NCBI GenBank assembly: GCA_041685505.1
Contig: JAWLFQ010000028.1
Coordinates: 1 to 27,986, forward strand
DNA from: T1Sed10-7 sp041685505
GTDB lineage: Bacteria > Actinomycetota > Nitriliruptoria > Nitriliruptorales > Nitriliruptoraceae
Reading direction: 5' to 3'
DNA: 27,986 nucleotides
The notes under the pieces are model-generated. The model saw nothing but the letters and a program-made list of their open reading frames with translations, was not told the origin of the DNA and searched no databases. Positions within the stretch are counted from its first letter, which is position 1. The number at the start of each line of letters is the position of its first letter. Made by a program: the position numbers and the translations under genes. Positions 1-6,540 of this stretch are shown in pieces.

Positions 1-1763
1 GTGGTGGCCCACAGCTGGTCGGCGTCCATCTCGCCGAGCCCCTTGAACCGCTGGACCTCCACCTTCTGGGAACGCTTGAAGGTGGTGCGCAGCAGCTGCT
101 CGCGCTCGGGGTCGCTCATGGCGTAGGCCACGGTGGAGCCCCGGCGGAGCTGGTAGAGCGGCGGCTGGGCGAGGTAGAGGTGGCCCTTCTCGATCAGCTT
201 CGGGGTGAGCCGGTAGAAGAAGGTCAGCAGCAGGGTGGTGATGTGCCCGCCGTCGACATCGGCGTCGGCCATCAGGACGATCTTGTCGTAGCGCAGGCGG
301 TCGTGGTCGTAGGCGTCGCCGACGCCGGTGCCGATCGCCTTGACCAGCGCCTGGATCTCCGCGTTCTCCAGCACCCGGGTCAGCTGTGCTTTCTCGACGT
401 TGAGGACCTTGCCGCGCAGGGGCAGGATGGCCTGGGTGTGGCGGTCACGCGCGGCCTTGGACGAGCCCCCCGCGGAGTCGCCCTCGACCACGTACAGCTC
501 GGTCTCGGACGGGTCCCGGGAGGTGCAGTCGGCGAGCTTGCCGGGAAGTCCTGCGGACTGGGAGTCCAGCAGTCCCTTGCGGCGGGTGAGCTCCCGGGCG
601 GCCTTGGCGGCCTGGCGTGCCTTGGCGGCCACGGCGGCGCGCTTGATGATGCGCCGACCTGCGGCCTTGTGTTTCGACAGCCACACCGACAGCGACTCGG
701 CGACCACCTGCTCGACGTACTGCCGTGCCATGGTGGAGCCGAGCCGGCCCTTGGTCTGCCCCTCGAACTGCGGGTCGGGCAGCTTGATCGACACCACCGC
801 GACCAGCCCTTCCCGCACGTCGTCGCCGGTCAGGTTGGGGTCCTTCTTCAGCAGCGCTCCGGTGTCGCGGCCGAAACGGTTCAGGGTGGTGGTCAGCGCC
901 CGACGGAAGCCCTCCTCGTGGGTGCCGCCGTCGGCGGTACGGACCACGTTGACGTAGGAGCGCAGCCGATCGTCGTGGAAGCCGTCGGACCAGGTGAACG
1001 CCACGTCGAGGGCCACCGGATGCCCGTCCCACTGCCGCTGGTCCGCCACCCGGATGGTCGGCGTCAGGGCTTCACGGCCGCCGAGCAGTTCCGCCACGAA
1101 GTCGGCCAGCCCGTCGGTGAACCGGTAGGTCACCGAACGCCCGTCACGCTCGTCGATCAGCACGATCTCGAGCCCGGGGTTGAGCAGCGCGGTCTCGCGC
1201 AGACGCTGCGCGATGAGCTCGTGGTCCATCGAGGTGGACTCGAACACCTCCGCATCGGGCCAGAACCGCACCAAGGTTCCCGAGCCCCGGGCCTTCTTGA
1301 CCTTCTCCAGCGCCGCCGCCCGGGGCCCGCGTTCGAAGGCGATGGTCCACAGCGCGCCGTCCCGGGTGACCTCCACCTCGGTGCGCCTCGACAGCGCGTT
1401 GACCACCGACACGCCGACGCCGTGGAGACCGCCCGACACGGCGTAGGACTGCTGGTCGAACTTCCCCCCCGCGTGCAGCGTGGTCAGCGCGAGTTCCACG
1501 GCAGGCAGCTGCTCGGTGGGGTGCAGATCGACCGGGATGCCACGGCCGTCGTCGGTCACCTCGACACCGTCGTCCTCCCGTAGCCGCACGGTGATCCTTG
1601 ACGCGTGCCCGGCCAGATGCTCGTCCACGGCGTTGTCGACCACCTCCCACACCAGGTGGTGCAGGCCACGGGGATCCGTGGAGCCGATGTACATCGCAGG
1701 TCGCTTGCGCACGCCCTCGAGCCCCTTGAGGACGCTGATCGATTTCGCGCTGTACTCGGTCAC
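1..1763 (-). CDS. Type IIA DNA topoisomerase subunit B (GyrB/ParE), C-terminus cut by window edge
   Basis: This is the ATPase/Toprim subunit of DNA gyrase or topoisomerase IV, which with a GyrA/ParC partner changes DNA supercoiling or unlinks chromosomes. The GTG start at 1763 has a GCGAGG ribosome site 6 nt upstream; about 587 residues are visible. The N-terminus has a YIGS motif (RKRPAMYIGS, residue ~20), the GHKL ATP-site motifs DDGRGIP and GLHGVGVSVVNAL, and a conserved basic stretch. The Toprim domain follows, with EGDSAGGS near residue 425 and the metal-binding MADADVDGG near residue 496. The frame is still open at base 1 inside the conserved QRFKGLGEMDADQLW element, so about 40-60 residues are missing. 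Small departures from the usual consensus are A for G in RKRPGMYIG, G for A in DVDGAHI, and QTKGRLGST for QTKTKLGNS. GyrB versus ParE cannot be decided without the partner gene. Confidence 0.95.
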   Translation of the reverse strand, partial: MTEYSAKSISVLKGLEGVRKRPAMYIGSTDPRGLHHLVWEVVDNAVDEHLAGHASRITVRLREDDGVEVTDDGRGIPVDLHPTEQLPAVELALTTLHAGGKFDQQSYAVSGGLHGVGVSVVNALSRRTEVEVTRDGALWTIAFERGPRAAALEKVKKARGSGTLVRFWPDAEVFESTSMDHELIAQRLRETALLNPGLEIVLIDERDGRSVTYRFTDGLADFVAELLGGREALTPTIRVADQRQWDGHPVALDVAFTWSDGFHDDRLRSYVNVVRTADGGTHEEGFRRALTTTLNRFGRDTGALLKKDPNLTGDDVREGLVAVVSIKLPDPQFEGQTKGRLGSTMARQYVEQVVAESLSVWLSKHKAAGRRIIKRAAVAAKARQAAKAARELTRRKGLLDSQSAGLPGKLADCTSRDPSETELYVVEGDSAGGSSKAARDRHTQAILPLRGKVLNVEKAQLTRVLENAEIQALVKAIGTGVGDAYDHDRLRYDKIVLMADADVDGGHITTLLLTFFYRLTPKLIEKGHLYLAQPPLYQLRRGSTVAYAMSDPEREQLLRTTFKRSQKVEVQRFKGLGEMDADQLWAT

Positions 1764-1910
1764 GGTGGGCCTCGCCGGGGCGGTGATGAGGGGACGACAG
1801 GCGGCGACGGTGACGTCGCGGTGGCCGGTGGTGCGTCGTCGCGGGCGGTGGGCCGATCCACCGGGGGTCGCCACGTCGCGTATGTGCCTTCGCCACACCG
1901 GACACGACCG

Positions 1911-1938
1911 GTCACGGTTCCGCCGATCGGGCCGTGAC
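1911..1938. repeat. Imperfect inverted repeat between DUF218 gene and topoisomerase gene
   Basis: GTCACGG (1911-1917) and CCGTGAC (1932-1938) form a 7-bp inverted repeat with a 14-nt loop. It lies in the 273-bp gap upstream of the topoisomerase B gene. It could be a weak hairpin or a repressor half-site pair. Short inverted repeats are common in GC-rich DNA, so the call is weak. Confidence 0.25.
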
Positions 1939-1944
1939 ACCGTA
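1939..1944 (-). promoter_or_regulatory. Possible -10 box (TACGGT) for topoisomerase B gene
   Basis: On the minus strand TACGGT fits the TANNNT pattern of actinobacterial -10 boxes and lies about 175 nt before the GTG at 1763. No convincing -35 box is seen. It sits between the 16-bp palindrome (1975-1990) and the inverted repeat at 1911-1938. Confidence 0.2.
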
Positions 1945-1974
1945 CGCCACCCGTGTGACACCGCGGGGGAGGTG

Positions 1975-1990
1975 GACCACCGCGGTGGTC
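1975..1990. promoter_or_regulatory. 16-bp perfect palindrome upstream of topoisomerase B gene
   Basis: GACCACCGCGGTGGTC is a perfect palindrome with no spacer. It lies 46 bp downstream of the DUF218 stop codon and about 210 bp upstream of the topoisomerase start. With no loop it is a poor terminator hairpin, so a dimeric repressor operator is the likelier reading. No family can be assigned. Confidence 0.35.
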
Positions 1991-2036
1991 GTGCCCGGCC
2001 TGCGCTCGCCGTGGGGTCGCCGCCCCGGCCATCCCG

Positions 2037-2570
2037 TCAGCACGCCCGGCGCACCGTTGCGTCGGTGACGAGCGCGACCGCCTCGCGGACCAGCACGTAC
2101 AGCCGCCAGGGCCAGGTGCCGGCCGGTTCGGTCCCCACGACGCTGACCTCCCCGGGTTCCAGACACTGGTGCAGCAGCATGCGCGTGCGGCTGGTGTGGA
2201 ACCAGCTGGTGGCGACCGTCACGTGGTCCCAGCCGCGCTCCTCGGCCAGCTGCGCGGTGTAGGCCGCTTCGCCGCTGGTGTTGGAGGGGTCCGGTTCGAA
2301 ACACACCGCATCCACCCCGCAGCTACGCCCGAGCCGCTCACCGAAGATCGCCGCGGTCGACGAGAGCACGAGTTCGGCGTCGTGGCGCTCCGCCACCTCG
2401 ATCCCGAGCGCAGCGCGCGCCGGGGTGCCGCCGCCGAGCACGACGACCGCATCGGGATCGCGGGGGGTGTCCTCGCTGTGTGCGACGAATCCCACCAGGC
2501 CGGCACCCAGTACCAGCACTAGTGCCAGCACCAGCGCCAGCAGGGTCAGGGCGACGAGCAGCTTGCGCAT
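2037..2570 (-). CDS. Membrane-anchored DUF218 (SanA/YdcF-like) protein
   Basis: A 177-residue protein with one N-terminal hydrophobic helix (about residues 4-30) followed by an extracytoplasmic DUF218 domain. Family motifs are visible: a beta strand and glycine loop DAVVVLGGG (40-48), the SNTSGEA motif (96-102; usual form xNTxE), and the strand-turn TSWFHTSRTRM (121-131) containing H125 and R128, which match the conserved H and R of the YdcF fold. Family members are linked to envelope or vancomycin-sensitivity phenotypes (SanA) or bind S-adenosylmethionine (YdcF), but no reaction is firmly known. The ATG at 2570 has a GGAGG site about 11 nt upstream. It lies downstream of the HtrA-like protease on the same strand with a 103-bp gap, so it may be an independent unit. 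Confidence 0.85.
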   Translation of the reverse strand: MRKLLVALTLLALVLALVLVLGAGLVGFVAHSEDTPRDPDAVVVLGGGTPARAALGIEVAERHDAELVLSSTAAIFGERLGRSCGVDAVCFEPDPSNTSGEAAYTAQLAEERGWDHVTVATSWFHTSRTRMLLHQCLEPGEVSVVGTEPAGTWPWRLYVLVREAVALVTDATVRRAC

Positions 2571-2606
2571 CGACCGTCGCCTCCCTCCGCCCCGCCTGCG
2601 GCGCGC

Positions 2607-2612
2607 AGCGTA
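2607..2612 (-). promoter_or_regulatory. Possible -10 box (TACGCT) for DUF218 gene
   Basis: TACGCT on the minus strand, 36 nt upstream of the ATG at 2570, fits TANNNT. It is the only such box in the gap between the protease stop and this start. No clear -35 was found. Confidence 0.3.
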
Positions 2613-2673
2613 CGGGGACCGTGGGACGCGCTGACCGCACCGCTCCTCGCGTCACCGATCCCCGCGCTGTCGG

Positions 2674-3891
2674 CTACCCGGTGGGTCGCTCGGCGAGGGT
2701 GACGGTCAGGGTCACCACCTCGCCGTCGCGCACCACCTCGAGGTCGACCTCCTCACCGGGGCTGCGTTGCTGGATGCGTCCGGCCAGCTCCTGCATGGAG
2801 GAGATCTCCTCCCCGGCGAAGGCGACCACGATGTCGCCCTGCTCGAGCCCGGCCGCCGCGGCCGGTCCATCGGGGTCGAGCTCGGCGACGACCGCGCCGC
2901 CGTCCACCTCGGTGCCGTAGAGCCGAGCGGTGTCGGGGTCGACGGTCTGGCCCACGATGCCGAGGTACCCGACGCGCACCTCGCCGGTCTCCAACAGCTG
3001 ATCGGCGATGGTGGCCACGGTGGTGGACGGGATGGCGAAGCCGATCCCCTGGCTGCCACCGCTGGCGCTGGCGATCGCGGTGTTGACCCCGATGACGCGA
3101 CCCGTGCCGTCCACCAGGGCACCTCCGGAGTTGCCCGGGTTGACGGCCGCGTCGGTCTGGATGAGATCGACCAGGGCTCCCTGTGGCGTGGGAAGCGTGC
3201 GCCCGAGTGCGCTGACGATCCCGCTCGTCACCGACCCGTCGAGCCCGAAGGGCGAGCCGATGGCCACCGCCCTCGCGCCGACCTGCGGGAGCTCGCCGGT
3301 GGACGCCCAGCTCGGCACGGGCAGCTCCTGCGCATCGACCCGCAGGACCGCGAGGTCCGAGGCCGGGTCGGCCCCCACGACCTCGGCGTCGAGTCGGGCG
3401 CCGTCGGGCAGGGTCACCGTGACGCCGTCGGTCCCGCTGCCGGCGCGGATCACGTGGGCGTTGGTCACCAGGACCCCGTCGGCCCGGTAGACCACGGCGG
3501 AACCGGAACCGCCCCGACCGCCGCCTGGACCGTCGACATCGACCCGCGCCACGGAGGGGCTGACCTGGTTGGCGATGGCGCTGATGCTGTCCGAGGCCGG
3601 CAGCGGCTCGGACGGTTCCGAGGTGTCCGGCTCCGACGGTGCGGTGCGCTCGGAGGTCGCGGTCGATGTGTCATCGCCGCCGTCGCCCGGCAGGTCCACC
3701 ACGCCGAGCACCAGGGCCCCTGTCGCCCCGAGCATGACCACGGCGCCGCCGACGACCCCGAGCAGCGCCACCAGCAGCAGCTGGCCCGCACCCAGACGAG
3801 CGCTGCCCGCCTGCGCGGGCGGAGTCCGGCGGTCAGGGTCGTGACCGGCCTGGGCACCGACCGGGGGCGGTGGCGGGTTGCTTGGTTCCAT
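2674..3891 (-). CDS. HtrA/DegP-type serine protease (S1C) with PDZ domain, membrane-anchored
   Basis: A trypsin-fold quality-control protease tethered outside the membrane. Numbered from the GTG at 3897, a proline-rich cytoplasmic N-terminus (1-37) leads to a transmembrane helix (about 40-66), an acidic Ser/Thr/Pro linker (70-103), the protease domain (about 104-305) and a single PDZ domain (about 315-405). The catalytic triad is H148 in VTNAHVI, D181 in the DPASDLAVL element and S257 in GNSGGAL. The triad is complete, so the enzyme should be active. ATG at 3891 is preferred over GTG at 3897 because AAAGG lies 7 nt before it; the two differ by two residues. Length (about 405) is typical of actinobacterial HtrA-like proteins. 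The neighbouring rmlC-like gene is divergent and probably unrelated. Confidence 0.95.
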   Translation of the reverse strand: MEPSNPPPPPVGAQAGHDPDRRTPPAQAGSARLGAGQLLLVALLGVVGGAVVMLGATGALVLGVVDLPGDGGDDTSTATSERTAPSEPDTSEPSEPLPASDSISAIANQVSPSVARVDVDGPGGGRGGSGSAVVYRADGVLVTNAHVIRAGSGTDGVTVTLPDGARLDAEVVGADPASDLAVLRVDAQELPVPSWASTGELPQVGARAVAIGSPFGLDGSVTSGIVSALGRTLPTPQGALVDLIQTDAAVNPGNSGGALVDGTGRVIGVNTAIASASGGSQGIGFAIPSTTVATIADQLLETGEVRVGYLGIVGQTVDPDTARLYGTEVDGGAVVAELDPDGPAAAAGLEQGDIVVAFAGEEISSMQELAGRIQQRSPGEEVDLEVVRDGEVVTLTVTLAERPTG

Positions 3892-4111
3892 GTGCACGCC
3901 TTTGCTGGTCGACGGCGCTGCCCCGCGTCAGGGGCGTGCCGCTCGAGGGTGCACCAGGATGGCGACCGCGCACGCCACCATCCCATCCCTTCGGTCGGTG
4001 TCAGCGTCCATCGGTGCCGCGGTGACAGGCTTCCGTGTCGACGATCGCGGGTCGTCTGCGAGGGAGGTGCACGCGCGCTGCTCGCAGGACCCGGGACCGC
4101 GCGGCGCGGGT

Positions 4112-4117
4112 TAGCGT
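4112..4117 (+). promoter_or_regulatory. Possible -10 box (TAGCGT) for RmlC-like gene
   Basis: TAGCGT fits TANNNT and sits 52 nt upstream of the ATG at 4170 in otherwise A/T-poor DNA. The same hexamer precedes the SDR gene (18503) and, on the minus strand, tldD (26863). No obvious -35 was found. Confidence 0.35.
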
Positions 4118-4169
4118 GTCGGCACCGGGAGACCGTCGCGGTCCCGCCGTCGTCAGTCGGGGAGCCTTC

Positions 4170-4718
4170 ATGACCGTCGAGTCCACGGCCATCGAGGGCC
4201 TGTACGTGGTGCGCTGGGACACCCACACCGACGAGCGGGGGTTCTTCCGCCAGACCTACCAGCGCTCGGAGCTGTACGCCGCCCTCGGACGCGAGCCCGT
4301 GTTCGCTCAGGGCAACCACTCCCGCTCCGCACCCCACGTGCTGCGCGGCTTCCACGCGGAAGCGTGGGACAAGTTGGTCTACGTGGCCCGGGGAACCGCC
4401 TTCTGTGCCGTCGCCGACATCCGTGCCTCGAGCGCGACCTGCGGACAGGTCGAGACCTTCCTGCTGGGCGACGAGCCGGGTGAGCGGGCGCGACTGTTCG
4501 TGGCCGAGGGGCTCGCGAACGCGTTCTGCGCACTGAGCGAGGTGGACTACCTCTACGACGTCGGTGCGGAGTGGGAGCCCGACGTCCCCAAACGTGCGGT
4601 GGCCTGGGACGACCCGCAGCTCGCGGTCGAGTGGCCCGTCGCGGCACCGATCGTCTCGCCGCTCGACCAGGCCAACCCGACCTTGGCCGAGGTGCTCGGG
4701 CGAGGTGACGGGCGGTAG
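4170..4718 (+). CDS. RmlC-family dTDP-4-dehydrorhamnose 3,5-epimerase-like protein
   Basis: A 182-residue cupin of the RmlC family, which epimerises nucleotide-linked 4-keto-6-deoxy sugars for cell-surface glycans. Family landmarks: DERGFF (21-26), QGNHSRS (47-53), VLRGFH with the catalytic-base candidate H62, K68, the ADIR strand (82-85), the tyrosine region DYLYDV (126-131) and a terminal WDDPQLAVEWP followed by SPLD (D165, likely partner of H62). The usual GFAHGF motif reads GLANAF here, so the second histidine is asparagine (N117). That places it in an RmlC-like subfamily whose substrate may not be dTDP-4-keto-rhamnose. ATG 4170 is chosen because homology starts just after it, although the frame is open upstream to 4035. 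No other nucleotide-sugar genes are in the window. Its last 26 codons and stop are repeated after the scaffold gap, which is an assembly artefact. Confidence 0.88.
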   Translation: MTVESTAIEGLYVVRWDTHTDERGFFRQTYQRSELYAALGREPVFAQGNHSRSAPHVLRGFHAEAWDKLVYVARGTAFCAVADIRASSATCGQVETFLLGDEPGERARLFVAEGLANAFCALSEVDYLYDVGAEWEPDVPKRAVAWDDPQLAVEWPVAAPIVSPLDQANPTLAEVLGRGDGR

Positions 4719-4739
4719 CGCATCGCCTCCGCCGCGCGC
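4641..4739 (+). repeat. Left copy of 99-bp duplicate flanking the scaffold gap
   Basis: These 99 bases are identical to 4840-4938, on the other side of the run of Ns. They hold the last 26 codons of the RmlC-like gene, its stop and the first copy of the 18-bp tandem unit. A shared overlap of exactly 99 bp matches the k-mer overlap left between adjacent contigs by de Bruijn assemblers, so the duplication is probably not real. Confidence 0.95.
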
Positions 4740-4839
4740 NNNNNNNNNNNNNNNNNNNNNNNNNNNNNNNNNNNNNNNNNNNNNNNNNNNNNNNNNNNNN
4801 NNNNNNNNNNNNNNNNNNNNNNNNNNNNNNNNNNNNNNN
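4740..4839. other. Assembly gap: run of 100 N
   Basis: Exactly 100 unknown bases, a conventional scaffolding placeholder rather than a measured length. Given the identical flanks, the true sequence probably has little or nothing here apart from possible extra tandem-repeat units. Confidence 0.98.
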
Positions 4840-4938
4840 GCGGCACCGATCGTCTCGCCGCTCGACCAGGCCAACCCGACCTTGGCCGAGGTGCTCGGGC
4901 GAGGTGACGGGCGGTAGCGCATCGCCTCCGCCGCGCGC
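4840..4938 (+). repeat. Right copy of 99-bp duplicate flanking the scaffold gap
   Basis: Identical to 4641-4739. It contains a headless 3' fragment of the RmlC-like gene (stop at 4915-4917), which should not be annotated as a second gene. After it, the sequence goes directly into the second copy of the 18-bp tandem unit. Confidence 0.95.
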
Positions 4939-4956
4939 ATCGCCTCCGCCGCGCGC
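4917..4956. repeat. 18-bp tandem repeat, about 2.2 copies
   Basis: The unit GCGCATCGCCTCCGCCGC occurs at 4917-4934 and 4935-4952, followed by a partial GCGC. It starts at the last base of the rmlC-like stop codon and lies between two convergent genes. The left contig ends just inside the second unit, so the repeat probably caused the assembly break and its true copy number is unknown. Confidence 0.85.
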
Positions 4957-4965
4957 GGCGGCAGG

Positions 4966-6312
4966 TCACGCCCTCAGCATCGCCAGGGCCCGGTCCCGGA
5001 GCTGCGCACCGATCGCCAGCGCCGAGGTGGCGGCGGGGGAGGGCGCGTTGAGCAGGTGGATCGTGCGGCCCTGCTCGTGCAGGGTGAAGTCGTCGACCAG
5101 GTGCCCGGCACGGTCGACCAGCTGTGCCCGCACGCCCCAGGGTCCACGACGCAGGTGCGCACGCTCGATCGAGGGGACGTAGCGCTGGACGGCACGGACC
5201 ATGGCGCGCAGCACCCGGTCGCGCCACACCTCGCCGAGGCCGACCTGCCAGTGCTCGCGCGCCAGACGCCAGGTACCGGGGAAGGTGAGCAGCTCACGGG
5301 TGTCGGCGAGGTCGATCGAGGCCGGGCTCCGGCCGGTGCGGGCGAGCACCGGCACGGCGTTCGGGCCGACCCACACCCGCCCGTCCACGCGGCGGGTCAG
5401 GTGGACGCCGAGGAAGGGCAGACCGCCACCGGTGGGTACCGGGTAGATGTTGCCGCGGACACGGTGGCGCTGATCGGCGCGGAGCTCGAGCCACGAGCCG
5501 CGGACGGGCACGACGCGGGCCTGTGCGCCGTCTGCCCGGCCCGCACCGGTAGCGGCCGCCGTGGCGGCCAGCAGCCGATCGGCCTGCAGGCCGGCGCAGA
5601 CCACCGCGGTGCGCGCGGTCCACACCTGGCCGACGGCCGTCACCTCGACGCGGTGCCCGCTCGTGCGGAGGCCCACCACCTCGGTGCCCGTCGTGATCCG
5701 GCCGCCGCGTGCGCGCAGGCTGTCGGCGAGCGCCCGGCTGACGGCGGCGAAGTCGGTCACCGCGGTCTCGGGCGTCCACAGCCCGGCAACGCCGGTGACG
5801 TGGGGTTCATGGTCCCGCAGGCCCTGCGGGCCGAGCCGGTGGATCTGCACCCCGTTGGTGCGGGCACGCTCGGCCAGCGCATCGAGCGCGGGCAGCTCGC
5901 TGTCGTCGACGGCGACCACGAGCTTGCCGGGGCGCGCGAGCGGGACCCCGTGCTCCTCGCAGAAGCGTTCGATGAGCGGCTTGCCGGCCCGGGTCCAGCG
6001 GGCCTTGGCGGAGCCGGGCCGGTAGTACAAGCCCGCGTGGAGCACCCCGGAGTTGCGCGCGGACTGCTGCGAGCCGACCTCCTCGGCCGCTTCGAGGACC
6101 ACCACCTCGAGGTCGGGGCGACGCTGGAGGAGTTGGTACGCGGTGGCCAGTCCGACGATCCCGCCACCCACGATGGCGACATCGACGTCCGCGCCGACCG
6201 CAGGCCGGCGGGAGGTTGCCGTGGGTGCGGTGCCGCCGATCGTCCTGCTCCGGTCGTGGGTTGCCCGGGTGCCCCTGCCCGGTTGTCCCCGGGTCGTGGC
6301 TGCGACGTGCAC
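4966..6312 (-). CDS. lhgO: L-2-hydroxyglutarate dehydrogenase/oxidase (LhgO family)
   Basis: An FAD-dependent DAO-family enzyme that oxidises L-2-hydroxyglutarate to 2-oxoglutarate and passes electrons to the quinone pool. The dinucleotide-binding loop GGGIVGLATAYQL is followed by family motifs: RNSGVLHAGLYYRPGS (substrate/FAD region), a VRGSWLEL segment (usually RGEYYEL), a YPVPTGGGLPFLGVHLTRRVDG segment, and the C-terminal LNAPSPAATSALAIG. From the FAD loop to the stop is about 400 residues, the usual full length. No ATG, GTG, TTG or CTG lies in frame between GTG 6312 and the FAD loop, so GTG 6312 is given as the start. It adds about 45 unusual Arg/Thr/Gly-rich residues and has no clear ribosome site, so the start is uncertain. 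The neighbouring carboxylase operon is divergent. Confidence 0.9.
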   Translation of the reverse strand: MHVAATTRGQPGRGTRATHDRSRTIGGTAPTATSRRPAVGADVDVAIVGGGIVGLATAYQLLQRRPDLEVVVLEAAEEVGSQQSARNSGVLHAGLYYRPGSAKARWTRAGKPLIERFCEEHGVPLARPGKLVVAVDDSELPALDALAERARTNGVQIHRLGPQGLRDHEPHVTGVAGLWTPETAVTDFAAVSRALADSLRARGGRITTGTEVVGLRTSGHRVEVTAVGQVWTARTAVVCAGLQADRLLAATAAATGAGRADGAQARVVPVRGSWLELRADQRHRVRGNIYPVPTGGGLPFLGVHLTRRVDGRVWVGPNAVPVLARTGRSPASIDLADTRELLTFPGTWRLAREHWQVGLGEVWRDRVLRAMVRAVQRYVPSIERAHLRRGPWGVRAQLVDRAGHLVDDFTLHEQGRTIHLLNAPSPAATSALAIGAQLRDRALAMLRA

Positions 6313-6350
6313 GGCGTGATGGCCGTGCGCCGCAGCGGTCGGATCCGGTG

Positions 6351-6356
6351 ACGGTA
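6351..6356 (-). promoter_or_regulatory. Possible -10 box (TACCGT) for lhgO
   Basis: TACCGT on the minus strand lies 38 nt upstream of GTG 6312 and fits TANNNT. It supports initiation of this transcript in the divergent gap and is compatible with the GTG 6312 start. Confidence 0.25.
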
Positions 6357-6410
6357 GACGAGGATGTCCGCGCCCGTGCCCCCGACGCGTGGGCGGAACG
6401 GATCGTCCGC

Positions 6411-6416
6411 TATCGT
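6411..6416 (+). promoter_or_regulatory. Possible -10 box (TATCGT) for acyl-CoA carboxylase operon
   Basis: TATCGT on the plus strand fits TANNNT and stands 124 nt upstream of ATG 6541, giving a leader of about 115 nt. No clear -35 was found. Together with the minus-strand box at 6351 it makes this gap a likely divergent promoter region. Confidence 0.3.
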
Positions 6417-6540
6417 TCCGCCCCGGTGCCCGTCCCGCCCGGAGCTGGTCGCACGCCGACGTCTGCGAACGCCGGCCCGGGTGGTGGCGCAGGGCCCGCA
6501 AGGGACCGTGGGAGCAGGAGCGCACGCAGCGGGAGGCCAG

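Noticed and set aside
1764..2304. Short open frames across the gap between the topoisomerase and DUF218 genes.
   Set aside because: They are Arg/Pro/His-rich, have no good ribosome site and overlap the DUF218 gene in another frame.
3892..4169. Possible small ORF or RNA in the gap between the HtrA-like protease and the RmlC-like gene.
   Set aside because: Beyond the TAGCGT box, no credible ribosome site, conserved motif or stable hairpin was seen.
4840..4917. A second, truncated rmlC-like gene after the gap.
   Set aside because: It is base-for-base identical to the end of the first copy within the 99-bp overlap and has no start, so it is an assembly duplicate.
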